Assembly (NCBI RefSeq): GCF_024139115.2
Contig: NC_085141.1
Location: forward strand, 175,162,994-175,226,993
Direction: 5' to 3'
Length of the DNA stretch: 64,000 nucleotides
Origin: Armigeres subalbatus
Lineage: Eukaryota > Arthropoda > Insecta > Diptera > Culicidae
Both the position numbers and the translations under genes were made by a program. The notes under the pieces are model-generated. The model had not been told where the DNA came from. It did no database searches and saw only the letters and a program-made list of their open reading frames with translations. Shown here one piece after another: positions 34,301 to 45,350 of this stretch (its first letter is position 1; each line of letters begins with the position of its first letter).

Positions 34301-37300
34301 AACATTTGGCCGTATAGGACATTTGGCCGTATAGGACATTTGGCCATATTGGACATTTGGTCGAAAAGGAATGCCTAATTCGGTCAAATGTCCTATTCGA
34401 CATAATGACCTATTCGGCCGGATAACCCATTTTGCCAAATGATTTCCGGCTAAATGGGTTTCGGCCTAAATGTTTGTTCGGCCTAGTGGTATTCGGTCTA
34501 ATGGCTTTTGGTCGAATGGGTTTCAGCTAAACAACCCTTCCCCCATGGAAATCATCTAATCAAGAAACCGAAAACCATATCGACCAGGTTCTAATCGACG
34601 GTAACTCCTTCTCTGCATTCGAAACCAGTGGGCAGTGCGAATATTGAGTCCGACCACTACCTCGTTGCAGTATGTCTGCGCTTAAAACTCTCGACGGTGT
34701 ACAACAAGCGTCGGAGTCGCCGCCGCGGCTTAACATTGGGCGGCTACAAGACGGTAGACTAGCCCAAGACTACAAGCAGTAGCTGGAAGTAGCAATCCCA
34801 ACGGATTGCTGTATCACCGCACGAGGGCGAACGAAGCACGGTACAAACAGGCGCGGAATAGACAAAACTAGATTTTCCGGAAGAAAAAGCGCTTGCAGGA
34901 AGATCGAGACCGTCAAGATACGGAGCAACTGTACCGCGCTAATAACGCACGAAAGTTTTATGAGAAGCTGAATCGTTCACGTAAGGGCCACAGTCTGATA
35001 TGTGTAAGAACATAAACGGGAACCTTCTTACGGACGAGCGTGAGATGAGGCTGAGAACTATAGAGCACGGTAACGAACTTGGGAGCACGCGCGCAGGACA
35101 TACGTTTTTCGGCTCCGAATCTCCAAGAATTCCAGGAGAATTCCAAGAATTCATCGGCCGAAAAACAACAAAGCCTCTGGGGTTGACCAGCTATCAGGTA
35201 AGCTATTTCAACACGGTGCACCGTCGCGGTGGGGAGGCACTAGCTAGAACGCTGCACTGGGTAACTAGCAAGGTTTGAGAGGATGAGATATTGCCACAGG
35301 ATTGGATGAAAGGTGTCGTGTGCCCTATCTACATAAAGGGTGATAAGCCAGATTGCAGCAACTACCACGCAATCACATTGCTGAACGCCACCTTTTATCC
35401 TCCCAAATTTTATGCCGCCGACTAACAGCATTTGCAAGTGAGTTCGTGCGGTAGTATCAGGCGGGATTCATGGGCAAACGCTTCACCACACGTCGAAGAC
35501 GAAGTACATGATAGGAAGAGGCTCAAGAGAAGATAACGTCGACCACCCACAACGAGTTTGTAACGGTGGTGACGGAATCTAAGTGGTAAAAGAATTCGTG
35601 TACTTGGGCTCACTGGTGACTACCGAAAATGGTACCAGCAGAGAAATTCGGAGACACATCGTGGCTGGAAACCGTACATACTTTGGACTCCGCAAGGCGC
35701 TCCGATAGAAAAAAATTTCGCCGCCGTACCAAACAGACTATCTACAAAACGCTCATGGACGATGATCGTGGAGGACAAACGCGCAATTGGCGGACGGTAC
35801 ATGGGGGAGGTGACTGAACCACGAGCTGCATCAGCTGTTGGTAGAACCATTCATCGTTCACACCGCGAAAATCGGACGACTGCGATGGTGAAAATGGTTC
35901 TCGACAACAATCCGACGGGCACAAGAAGTCGAAGTGCGCAGCGAGTAAGGTGGATCGATCAGGTGGAGGATGATTTGCGGACCCTCCGACTGCGTGGTTG
36001 GCGACATTCAGCCATGAACCGAGCCGAATGAAGAAGACTTTTGTGTACTGTACAGTCCACTCCGGCCTTAGTCTGAACAAATCAATAAATTATGGTGCGC
36101 ATATGCATATTGAACCAGACTGGGTACATATCGATGTTGAGGACATTGCAAAAAGTATTGGTTGATCTGGTAGATACTTTGGATTGAACTCGAGAACGCT
36201 TTGGAGTACCTTGAATATCTCGTATTCAAGAAAATTGGGTTTGCTTGGTGCGCATATGTCTATTTGATCGGATTGGGTATATGCCGATGATGAGGACTTT
36301 GCGTAAGCCTAGAAGCACAGTTCAGATCGATTTGCTCCGACAACTCCAATGTGACTGGATTTGGTCGCATATGAGTTACTGTGACTGATATGTGACAAGT
36401 GTGCTACACGGGATGGGCTGCACTCGAGAACGTTTTGGAGTACCTTGAGCATCTCGTATTGCCGAAAAATGATCATGATCCCAACGATCAGGATGACTTG
36501 ATTGAGTGTTCATAATTATCAAACAATTTGGTATATGATCCCTAAATTTCTCGCTTAACAATTGATTAGGGCCTACAATGAAAAGTAAACAAATTTAATT
36601 TTAACACCCTTCGATAGCATCCTCTAATAGCTACTAATAGTATAAAAATGTTCCGCATTTTCAATTAAATTAGGGGGAATGACGGCTTTGGCATGTTTTG
36701 TTCTATTATTGGCAGGGGGGTTTTTTATGACTGACTAGACTGATTTGGCCTATACATTCTTTTGCATATCAAAGAATATTGTGGCCGAATTTCATGAAAT
36801 TTTGTCGACAAAAACCCTGCCAATAATAGAACAAAACCTGCCAAAGCCGTCTTTTCCCCTACTTAGAAAAACTAATTTTTGATTGGGCCTACAACGTGTT
36901 ATTTTCAAAATATGTGTAGGTCCACTCTAAAAAACGGCCAAGCCACTCGTTTTTTTCTGTCTGGGATAAGCCTTTTCCAACTTCGGGCCAATAACGGGAA
37001 TTTTTTTCCGAACTGTCATCGGCCCGACTTCGGAGAGAGAAAATTTCCCCTCCCGAAAAGCCTTATCCCGTGTTTACTTTCAAAAAATGCCATAAACAAA
37101 GGGTCTATGAATGACAAGCAAATACAGAATGACTTATCAAGAAGGCCTATTCCGTAGAAAAAAAATGAAAACAGACTTAAAATTTTATTTTACAGATTTC
37201 GACACATTTTTGCATGTTTTCGATGCAATTAAGGTTATGGATGGATAGATAGTGTTGATTATGTGCTTTTAGGAGTTTATGCTGCCCAAAATATCATAAA

Positions 37301-39460
37301 CCTGGGAAATAGGAATAGAAATTATGATGCATTTTTTTTAACGGCATTTTCTCAATGTTTACGTTTTGGCAGTAGGCCCTTTTCAAATGTTACGCGAGAT
37401 TTCAGATTCATCTACATGCTCTCAGAAGCGAAATCTTCCCAAAGTTTTGGATATCTGAGTCTTCAGGGTATAGTCAAACTTGACCTACGATATTTTGCCT
37501 GTGACGCCGACATACTTATGAACATTTTTGCTGAAGAAAGTGCGACATAGCTCTATTCTGTGATTTTTCAAAGCCAGTCTAAAACGCTGGGCATAAATGA
37601 CCCATCCGTCCTTAAAGGGTTAAGACAAAGTTCTGATTTCCTGTTTATAAGCGGACACTTAATATATTTGGTACATTTGGCCTGAATGCCTTGAATTGGA
37701 TTATTGAAAGTTAATTTTTGATCTAGCAGAAGCCGTCTCGTCACATAAGGCCGCAAATTGATTGCGTATTTAATTAATGAGATGAGTGTATTAGTGCTGC
37801 GTGAAGTTGAATGCTTTTTACTGATATTCTTCCCTCCCTCTTCATAAATTTGGTAGAAGGAAGGTCTTGAGATTTATACCATCACAACTATTGCCCTCCT
37901 GTCGCTTTCAAATTAAATTTCTATAGAACATTCTTCATGCCTGCCGTATCCTAACAAAACTATCAAATCTGTACTTTTGCCTCTAATTTTATCATTAACT
38001 TGTACGTCTAAGTTTGGAAGTTGATATTATCATTTCCATATCATTGCATATCTGATGTCAATTGGGTGGTTACCGAATTAAACAATAAAATTTTAAAGCC
38101 AAATATTATGTTCAATAATCCATACTGCCATTTGAAAATGGGTATACGTTAGGAAATGTTTGAGGGTAATTCTGATCCGCGTAGATCCACGCCACGAATA
38201 GTGACCGCGGTGTGGCGCCTGTCAAGCCGCGCTGCTGTTAGAAAATAGCATTCACGTCGCCGTCGGCTCGTTGCCCACTTAGCATCTTTTCTACGCTGCG
38301 TGCACACGGCGTTAAAAAACGCAGGTGTGCATTGGGAAAAAGCGTTTTATCAATGATTTTTGAAAACGTCGTATGTCCAAATGAGAGATTTCTTTTGCTA
38401 ATATCTGGACTAGTTTTGAATTTGTTGCAAGATATTCTTCAGTTCTGTGATGAAAAATCTGAATCAGATGGAAAAATATTCTATCAAATGGTGAACCGGA
38501 ACCTCATCGTACATATCTGAAACCAAAGAAATATGACTTCGAGATCTCGATAAAGTCCCAACCTGCGTCAAATTGCCAATTAATTTGGCGAGTTCGATTC
38601 TCGGTCACAAGATACATACTCATGTAATTGGCGGACAGAGAAAAACTTCCAATGAATAACTGGGGAAATGCTAATAGAACACTCAGTTGAAAAGCAGCTC
38701 AAGATCCAGTTGAAATGTAGAGCCATTGAAGAAGAAGAAGAAAAATAAGACAAAAAAAAGAATATATAAAACGTATTCCCTAATCAGCTCAACAATTCGT
38801 TCGATTTTTCAGAACATATCTAATGAAGAACAAACACTTTTCAATGAAGACACACATGATCTCAAAATAGAAGAGAATACATTTTCCAAATGCTTACCAT
38901 ATCTTGATTGGAACTTGTCCTGGGTCACCGGTAGATTCCCAACTCCATTGTTATTTCTTGCCGCACACACCAATTCTCTCTCATCTGGAGCTTCAAACTT
39001 CTGCAAATGCAAATAAGAAAAAAAATTATTCATGAACAGGCTCTTATCAGCTACAGACATCGTACCGGTTGCCGCACTATGCGCTCGTTTGGACAACATT
39101 TCAAGCTTTCGCTTCCACATTCGTCTGAGCTAGAGCAAGCATAAAACATAAACATTAGCGTCGCGTGTTGAAATCGTGCTGGCATGTGTCTCTTCAATTA
39201 TGTCGTTTTTACCTGAAAAAGTTTAGATGGATCTCATCGTAGACGTTCTCGCTCACTGGTCGACACAGTTCCGGCAAAATGCAGAGCCCTCCCAAGCATT
39301 TCTGGAAGTTGATCACAGAGAAAAGGATCTTACGTAAGGTTGAAACGTGGAATCATCACTCAGCTGGGGGCGCAGCTGAGCAGTGAGCACTCACCCGGTT
39401 GGCCGGAACTGTTACAAAGAGCTGCAACAAGGTCGCCAGCAAGCACAATCGAAACCGCAT
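31389..39460 (-). CDS. CLIP-domain serine protease homologue (CLIPA-type), non-catalytic
   Basis: Secreted haemolymph protein of 352 residues. I assembled five minus-strand exons at 39395-39460, 39213-39301, 39066-39129, 38898-39000 and 31389-32125, all GT-AG and phase-consistent. Residues 1-20 are a signal peptide (MRFRLCLLATLLQLFVTVPA). A clip domain has Cys 24, 29, 35, 56, 63 and 64 (KCLGGLCILPELC, then LKCCP). Then comes a linker with Cys85 (ELVCAARNNNGVG) and a trypsin-like domain from EFPWM at 109. His143 (IAHC) and Asp193 (HNDIAIL) are kept, but the Ser region reads GDGGSPLVC, so residue 291 is Gly and the protein cannot cut. Such homologues act as cofactors in melanisation and immune cascades. 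The last intron is 6.77 kb and packed with transposons. ATG choice rests on the signal peptide. No upstream exon is needed. Confidence 0.93.
32460..32650. repeat. Unclassified interspersed repeat in intron
   Basis: GC-richer block (GCAGCAGGGCCTATGTCC to AAGCGCATAAGCCCAAG) unlike its AT-rich surroundings and directly abutting the foldback at 32655. It looks like part of a mosquito interspersed repeat but I cannot name it. Confidence 0.35.
32655..33715. repeat. Foldback-type element: GGCCAAATGACC and GTCGAATGACATTTA phrases
   Basis: From 32655 to 32925 the phrase TTCGGCCAAATGACCC repeats about every 17 bp; from 32930 to 33110 a second phrase GTCGAATGACATTTA takes over. A non-repetitive middle (33115-33600) follows, then a few inverted phrases (GACCTAATCTATTCGACG). 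The middle is homologous to 56460-57400, including GGAATTCAATGGACGTGAG and CTTCATCGTAG, so both are copies of one element. Confidence 0.8.
33930..34551. repeat. Foldback built from GGCCGAATAGGACATTT phrases
   Basis: The left part reads TTTCGGCCAAATGACC, the centre and right parts read GGCCGAATAGGACATTT with 17-18 bp spacing (at least ten copies at 34138-34365), then the orientation flips back. The phrase CCCTTCCCCCAT occurs twice (about 34108 and 34540), marking a direct duplication of the outer end. Long minus-strand open frames here are periodicity artefacts. Confidence 0.85.
34556..36040 (+). pseudogene. RTE-type LINE relic, heavily decayed
   Basis: Readable islands in order are ENHIDQVLIDG (34575), SDHYLVAVCLRLKLS (34650), ARKFYEKLNRSRKG (34950), EILPQDWMKGVVCPIY (35285), the QAGF block (35460), EFVYLGSLVTTENGTSREIR (35590), GNRTYFGLRKALRS (35665) and RVRWIDQVEDDLRTLRLRGW (35945). 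These correspond to endonuclease end, RT motifs and C-terminal blocks of the copy at 42560-45350. Many indels. Lies in the SPH intron on the opposite strand. Confidence 0.85.
36085..36560. repeat. Diverged tandem duplication, ~160-190 bp unit
   Basis: Words GCGCATATG, TTGAGGACATTGC/GATGAGGACTTTGC, CGAGAACGCTTTGGAGTACC/CGAGAACGTTTTGGAGTACC and ATCTCGTATT recur in the same order at about 36090-36235 and 36250-36465. It seems to be an old local duplication. Confidence 0.65.
36673..36859. mobile_element. MITE, TIR GGGGGAATGACGGC, second copy
   Basis: Same family as 22655-22844, with TIR GGGGGAATGACGGCTTTGGC and flanking TA at 36671-36672 and 36860-36861. It sits in the SPH intron. Confidence 0.92.
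36862..37616. other. No gene recognised
   Basis: Short open frames only, none with domain wording. Part of the SPH intron. Confidence 0.45.
37617..37740 (-). mobile_element. Juan-like LINE scrap (RT C-terminal block)
   Basis: Minus-strand wording GLLLDQKLTFNN-like (reading LLLDQKLTFNNPIQG) and AKCTKYIKC, then INRKSELCLN, parallels LLLDQKSTFKNHIEG and AKCNKYIKC in the element at 24238-28789. Only about 40 residues survive. Confidence 0.8.
37741..38559. other. No gene recognised
   Basis: Part of the SPH intron. A small GC-richer zone at 38170-38320 (GATCCACGCCACG, CGTCGGCTCG) is unassigned; no exon or repeat boundary is supported. Confidence 0.4.
38560..38745 (+). mobile_element. tRNA-derived SINE with GAA tail
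   Basis: The box B-like GAGTTCGATTCTCGG lies at about 38590. The body has GGGGAAATGCTAATAGAACACT and GAGCCATTGAAG, ending in (GAA)n at 38727-38742. It is related to 31017-31198 and possibly 59020-59105. Located 150 bp downstream (in gene sense) of SPH exon 4. Confidence 0.65.
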
Positions 39461-40815
39461 CTGATCCAGAACGGATGGCAAAGAGTGCGCACTCGGCTTA
39501 TCGTTACCACTTCGTATACTGCCGCTGCTGCACACGCATTTTCACCGCTCGAATCCGCTCAGTAGTCAACAGGGTGGAGTGAATTGTGCATCGGCGCGAT
39601 TATTCGTGGAGCCTAGATGAAAGCGTTTGCTCGATGACCGAATTCTGCGACGTCTCTGACACACAGAAATTACTTCCGCACTTGATGCAGACTGATTGGA
39701 CGCCGCTTTTGATGTGCTCTCTCATGAACGACTGTAGAAGAACTGAAACACCGCGTCGTCGTTGGACAGCAGCGTCAAGGGACGACGGTGGCGTGAATTA
39801 TTAATCAGCACAGTGATAACAGCTTCACTGGTCAAAATTATCAACAGCATGAGAATTTGCATTGCTATTATAAACTTATTTTTATGGTAACATCATTTTG
39901 CATTTATTTGTTGTACAATTCACTTTTTCAGAATTTATAAAATGTGGTTTTTGAATAACCCTGTCCACTAATTACAACATCAATGGAACATAGTTCATGA
40001 ACATATAGCATTCATTGCATGAATATGATAATCTTTTTCATGGTACTTCTATTCTTGAATTAAGAATGAGTTTGCTAGTAATTTGAATTTCGCCTCAAGT
40101 CTATGTAGTTTAGCGAGCTTCTATCAGATACCATGAAGAAACTACATATTGTGCCTTGCAACAAAATGACAACTTTCGTGATCATTTTCCAAGGATCTCA
40201 TAGATGTGAAAAATTTATTCGCAGTACAAATAGCACGTGCTATCTAAGCATTCATCACCACAATCCACCACGTGGCCGAATTTTCAAAAATATCCAATTA
40301 GCTTTTTTTCTGGAGGTATGTTTTTCACAGGCGACTATCTGGCGCTCATTTCCTGTTGCGATTAAAAATAAGCAGTATATTAAATATGACGAATATCTAG
40401 AAAGATCGCGATCAAATAATGCAATAATCGATGGACTCTTGTAGACTCTAATAAAACCACCGTGTTTGATTGGCAGAGACGTGCCACCTTTGACTTTTAT
40501 GAGAGTCTCACTCAAGCAATGTTGGCTTGATTTTCTAAATGTTTATCTTCTATATATCTTTATTTCTTCAAGATGATATCAGTTTTCTATTGTATTTTTG
40601 TTCTGAGTGCTGAAGCTTTTAGCATCATTCCAGAATATCCACCAATTTGCCAGTTTAATCGAAAGTTTTGATTATCATTGTAAACCATTGGAAATTTCGC
40701 CTGACAAATTGACGGGACTTTTTCGCGTCTTTCATGCGTAAAAAATATATACTTTGCCATAACTGCTGATTTCGTAGTACGGATCAGCCTAATTTTCAAT
40801 AGGAAACCATAGGAC
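39461..40815. other. SPH upstream region; no other gene seen
   Basis: The 5' flank of the minus-strand SPH gene. An arthropod-initiator-like TCAGT occurs in minus sense at about 39695 (CCAATCAGTCTGC). No TATA box or kappaB site can be asserted. The open frame at 40133-40444 has no recognisable domain. Confidence 0.35.
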
Positions 40816-41040
40816 AGGAATGCAATTTGTTGCGAGCAAGTCGGTTCAGAGTAAGTGACCTAAAAATTGGCGACTTTTAACATTTTTTTTTGGGTAAAAA
40901 ATGTATTTTGGCCATATCTTCTGAGGCAGGAATGCAACTTGTTGCGAGCAAATCGGTTTAGGGTAAGTAACTTAAAAATTGATTGATCTTTTATTTTTTG
41001 CGTAAAAAATGTGTTTTGGCTATAACTTCTGATCCCCTAG
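40816..41040. repeat. Tandem duplication, 113-bp unit
   Basis: AGGAATGCAATTTGTTGCGA at 40816 and AGGAATGCAACTTGTTGCGA at 40929 begin two copies of a unit that also contains TCGGTT, AGTAAGT, TAAAAATTG and GTAAAAAATGTATTTTGGC. A third partial copy precedes it (GTAAAAAATATATACTTTGCC at 40738). Confidence 0.75.
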
Positions 41041-41439
41041 TTCGATCAGCTCAATATCAAATGGCTTATAACACTATGGGTCTTTTATAAAAAAGTTGAT
41101 TTTTGAAGCGAACATATAGCCTTTACTCGTACTTGGTGTATGAGAAAGGCAAAAAAGGAAAGAGAAAGCATCCATAAATGTCGGCTTGTCGGCTGCGACT
41201 TGTTCTGCTGACGGAAGTTCCACCACTGTCGGTGCCAGAGTTTTGGAAACGGTGGGGCGCCGGCATTTTTGGCGTAATTGATTCATTTATAATTTGACGT
41301 CAGTAATAAGAACCAAAATTGAAGGGGTAGATCCAGCCCTGTCGTCGTAAAATATGAGCTACTTAGTCGCCTATTTTTAAAGGGGGCGCTGGTACAACAA
41401 GGTGGTTATGAGGGCGCATATTTAAAAACTACGAATTTC
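41041..41439. other. No gene recognised
   Basis: Mixed AT-rich and GC-richer sequence without supported coding content, ending where an RTE leader-like sequence begins. Confidence 0.35.
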
Positions 41440-41616
41440 AGTGAAACTTGGAACTGAAAGTTCGTTTCGTGGAATTGCAAATCTTCCAACCTCATTGGGA
41501 GCACACGGATCCTCGTCGATGTGCAGAAAGACAGCAGATTCGGCATCGTAGCGTTGCAGGAGGAGTGTTAGAAGGGATCAATAATGGTGTGAACGTTTAC
41601 AGGTAATCATACAATC
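41440..41616 (+). pseudogene. RTE-type LINE, endonuclease start fragment
   Basis: Reads WNCKSSNLIGSTRILVDVQ then FGIVALQEE in + frames, matching the opening of the AP endonuclease domain (WNV...ALQEVRW) of RTE-type LINEs. It is interrupted by a MITE at 41619. Confidence 0.65.
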
Positions 41617-41618
41617 TA

Positions 41619-41855
41619 GGGTAAGACACCCAGAAATCGCCCTCCCCCCAGTTTTCGCCCACCTATTTTAAAACCTTCATTTCTCGAAAACTAGTTGTTG
41701 GAAACAGTTAAAGTACAGGTTTTTTCATAATTTATTGATGCTTGTATGGAAAAACTTTAACTGTCACTGTTTTCAACAACTAGTTTACGAGAAATGAAGA
41801 TTTTAAAATAGGTGGGCGAAAACTGGGGGGAGGGCGATTTCTGGGTGTCTTACCC
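41619..41855. mobile_element. MITE, TIR GGGTAAGACACCC, TA target
   Basis: Near-perfect palindrome with arms of about 110 bp (GGGTAAGACACCCAGAAATC and complement), flanked by TA at 41617-41618 and 41856-41857. Inner arms contain CCCAGTTTTCGCCCACC and its complement. Confidence 0.93.
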
Positions 41856-41857
41856 TA

Positions 41858-42215
41858 CTAGAGTTGGTTCGGCAAAGAGTGCATACAGATTCGGAAGAAG
41901 AAGGGCGCAGTGTGGACAGTCGCGCTGTAGCAAAGAACCCGGAAGAACATAGAACGCAATAGACGGAACCGGAGACAGCAGACCCACCCCTTCCATGAGA
42001 AGCAAAGCTCGCGGCACGAAGCCTTTGCGGGATGCGTTGAGCTTCTGATAGAACTTGCGTGTTTCTTGAGAACGGCACAGCTGTTCCATCTCCTCGCAAT
42101 CCGCCTCTTCCAGGCGGCGTTTCTTCTCCTGAAAAAAGACGGGTCTGCTGTCTCCGCCTCCGTCTATAACGTTCCACGTTCTGCCGGGTACCTTGCTGCA
42201 GCGCGACCTAGCTAA
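41858..42215 (-). pseudogene. RTE-type LINE fragment (EN-RT linker), minus
   Basis: Minus-strand wording SQETRKFYQKLNASRKGFVPRA and RRRRRQQTRLF matches the linker of the copy at 42560-45350 (44220-44400). The fragment is short and frameshifted, with GTTCCACGTT at its edge. Confidence 0.7.
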
Positions 42216-42228
42216 ATCCTAGTTGTTC

Positions 42229-42259
42229 TATAAATAAATAAATAAATAAATAAATAAAC
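42229..42259. repeat. (TAAA)n microsatellite
   Basis: Eight tandem TAAA units. Confidence 0.95.
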
Positions 42260-42299
42260 AAGCCACTTTACCCCACCTGTTCACTTTACCATGGTTACC

Positions 42300-42495
42300 C
42301 CTTCTCTCTGTGCAATATGTACAATGCTGCAGGAAGTTTTTAATGCTACCCAATGCTATTTTAATTTCAACAGCACTTCTCAGAGCTGTTTGTACCTATT
42401 GATCCCATTACATGTGCCTCCGTTTTACGTTGGACCCATTTGCAAAAGTAAAATTCCGGCATGCGGTGGTGATCCTGCAAGCAGAGTGTGCCGCA
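42300..42495 (+). mobile_element. Juan-like LINE, 5'-end fragment only
   Basis: Collinear with the reverse complement of 28560-28760, i.e. the 5' leader of the Juan element. Shared words are GGAAGTTTTTAAT, CTATTTTAATTTCAAC, TTTACGTTGGACCC and AGTAAAATTCCG. It stops after GATCCTGCA, so only the first ~200 bp of an element is present, in + orientation. Confidence 0.8.
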
Positions 42496-42559
42496 TTTGA
42501 CAGGTCTCCTGCTCGTTTGGAACACAATTTTATATGGGAATGACAGATGATTCATTCAT

Positions 42560-45350
42560 TTCATTTCATTTATTTAGTCTACATCTAAACAGATAACACT
42601 GAATCAACAATTTGACGCCACAATACACGGTTCGAGGCCGCATCTCTCCATCCTCGAATACGCCCCACGCTCGCCAAGTCGTTCTGCACCTGGTCTGCCC
42701 ATCTCGCTCGCTGCGCTCCACGTCGTCTCGTACCTGCCGGATCGGAGGCGAACACCATCTTTGCAGGGTTGCTGTCCGGCATTCTTGCAACATGCCCTGC
42801 CCATCGTACCCGTCCGGCTTTAGCTACCTTCTGGATACTGGGTTCGCCGTACAGCTGGGCGAGCATGGTTCATTCTTCGCCGCCACACACCGTCTTCTTG
42901 CACACCGCCAAAGATGGTCCTAAGCACCCGTCTCTCGAATACTCCGAGTGCCTGCAAGTCCTCCTCGAGCATTGTCCATGTTTCATGTCCGTAGAGGACT
43001 ACCGGTCTTATTAGCGTCTTGTACATGACACATTTGGTGCGGTGGCGAATCTTTTTTGACCGCAGTTTCTTCTGGAGCCCGTAGTAGGCCCGACTTCCAC
43101 AGATGATGCGCCTTCGTATTTCACGACTGACATTGTTATCTGCCGTTAGCTCTTGCTATCCGAGGTAGACGAATTCCTCGACCACCTCGAAGGTATCCCC
43201 GTCTATCGTAACACTGCTTCCCAGGCGGGCCCTGTCGCGCTCGGTTCCACCCACAAGCATGTACTTTGTCTTTGAGGCATTCAACACCAGTCCAACTTTT
43301 GTTGCTTCACGTTTCAGGCGGTTGTACAGTTCTGCCACCTTTGCAAATGTTCGGCCAACAATGTCCATGTCATCCGCGAAACAAATAAATTGACTGGATC
43401 CGTCGCCGCATGACACCTAGCGCAATGTTGAACAACAGGCACGAAAGTCCATCACCTTGTCTTAGTCCCCGGCGCGATTCGAACGAACTGGAGTGTTCGC
43501 CCGAAATCTTCACACAGTTTTGCACACCATCCACCGTTGCTTTGATCAGTCTGGTAAGCTTCCCAGGGAAGCTGTTCTCGTCCATAATTTTCCATAGCTC
43601 TACGCGGTCTATACTGTCGTATGCCGCCTTGAAACCAACGAACAGATGGTGCGTAGGGACCTGGTATTCACGGCATTTTTGAAGGATTTGCCGTAGATCT
43701 GGTACGTTGTCGAGCGGCCGTCAACGAAGCCGGCTTGATAACTTCCCACGAACTCGTTCACTAATGGTGACAGACGACGGAAGATGATCTGGGATATCAC
43801 TTTGTAGGCGGCATTAAGGATGGTGATCGCTCGAAAGTTCTCACACTCCAGCTTGTCACCTTTCTTGTAGATGGGGCATATAACCCCTTCCTTCCACTCC
43901 TCCGGTAGCTGTTTGGTTTCCCAGATTCTGACTATCAATCTGTGCAGGCAAGCGGCTAGCTTTTTCGGGCCCATCTTGATGAGCTCAGCTCCGATACCAT
44001 CCTTACCAGCTGCTTTATTGGTCTTTAGCTGTTGGATGGCATCCTTAACTTCCTTAAAGGTGGGAGCTGGTTGGCTTCCATCGTCCGCTGAACTGACGTA
44101 GTCATCTCCTCCGCTGCCTTGACTTTCACTGCCTGTACTCTCAGCGCCATTCAAATGTTCCTCGTAGTGCCTTTTATCACCACACGTTCGTCCGTCAAGA
44201 TGCTCCCATCCTTATCCCGGCACATTTCGGCTCGCGGCACGAAGCCTTTGCGGGATGCATTGAGCTTCTGGTAGAACTTGCGTGTTTCTTAAGAACGGCA
44301 CAGCTGTTCCATCTCCTCTCACTCCGCTTCTTCCAGGCGGCGTTTCTTCTCCTGAAAAAGGCGGGTCTGCTGTCTCCGCTTCCGTCTATAACCGTCTGCC
44401 GGGTACCTTGCTGCAGCGCGCCCGCCCGCGCTGCGTCCTTCTCCTCCAGAGTCTGTCTGCACTCTTCGTCCAACCAATCGTTCCGTCGACTTCGTCCCAT
44501 ATACCCGACGCTGTTCTCCGCTGCGTCGTTAATGGCTACTTTAACTGTATTCCAGCAGTCCTCAAGAGGGGCCCCATCGAGCTCACCCTCTTCCGGCAAT
44601 GCTGCCTCGAGATGCTGCGCGTATGCAGTGGCGGCATCAGGTTGCTTCAGTCGCTCTAGGTCGTACCGCGGCGGTCGTCGGTACCGAACATTGTTGATGA
44701 CGGATAGTTTTGGGCGCAGTTTAACCATCACCAGATAGTGGTCAGAGTCGATGTTAGCGCCACGATATGTCCTGACGTCGATAATGTCGGAGAAGTGCCG
44801 TCCATCAATCAGAACGTGGTCGATTTGTGATTCTGTCTGCAGTGGTGATTTCCAGTTGTACCGATACGGAAGGCTGTGTTGGAAGTAGGTGCTGCGAATG
44901 GCCATATTCTTGGAGGCAGCGAAATCAATTAGTCGTAGGCCGTTTTCGTTCGTCAGCCGGTGTGCGCTGAACTTCCCATTAGTCTGTCTAAACTCCTCCT
45001 CTTGGCCAACCTGAGCGTTCAAATCTCCTATGATGTTCTTGACGTCGTGGCTTGGGCAGCTATCGTACTCACGTTTCAGCTGAAGTTGAAGAACCGGCCT
45101 TTGATCCTCAACCTGCACATTCTCTCGTTGATCGGCCACCACCTTTGCACGCGCCTTTGCATGTCGCCCATCACTATGAAAGCTGTTCCCAGCTCGTGTA
45201 TGTTGCCGCAGCTCTGGTAGATGGTATCCCGAGCAACACACATGTTGTAAATCAGTTGATGATACTCATATATGACCAAATTTGGTCATATATGAGTTAT
45301 TACAACCAAATCAACGTGGATTGTGCTGCTGGGGATGATTACCTCTAAAC
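42560..45350 (-). pseudogene. RTE-type LINE, nearly complete, frameshifted
   Basis: Minus-strand copy of about 2.8 kb. The endonuclease is at 45280-44195 (KNIIGDLNAQVGQ, NENGLRLIDFAASKNMAI, ESQIDHVLIDGRHFSD, NIDSDHYLVMVKL). The RT is at 44154-43160 (TNKAAGKDGIGAELIKMG, EGVICPIYKKGDKLECENFR, GSYQAGFVDGRSTTYQ, RRGLRQGDGLSCLLFN, ADDMDIVG). The C-terminal blocks are at 43140-42585 (YKTLIRPVVLYGHETWTM, FERRVLRTIFGG, RVRWAGHVARMPDS). Only a handful of breaks separate long open stretches, making it the best preserved RTE copy here. The 3' tail carries TCATTTCATTTATTTAG. Confidence 0.9.

Noticed and set aside
33922..34438. Minus-strand frames with repeated SAKCPIRPNVLFGQM
   Set aside because: Periodic translation of the GGCCGAATAGGACATTT foldback arms.
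40133..40444. 103-residue open frame as a gene
   Set aside because: No domain, no splice context, AT-rich composition like surrounding non-coding DNA.
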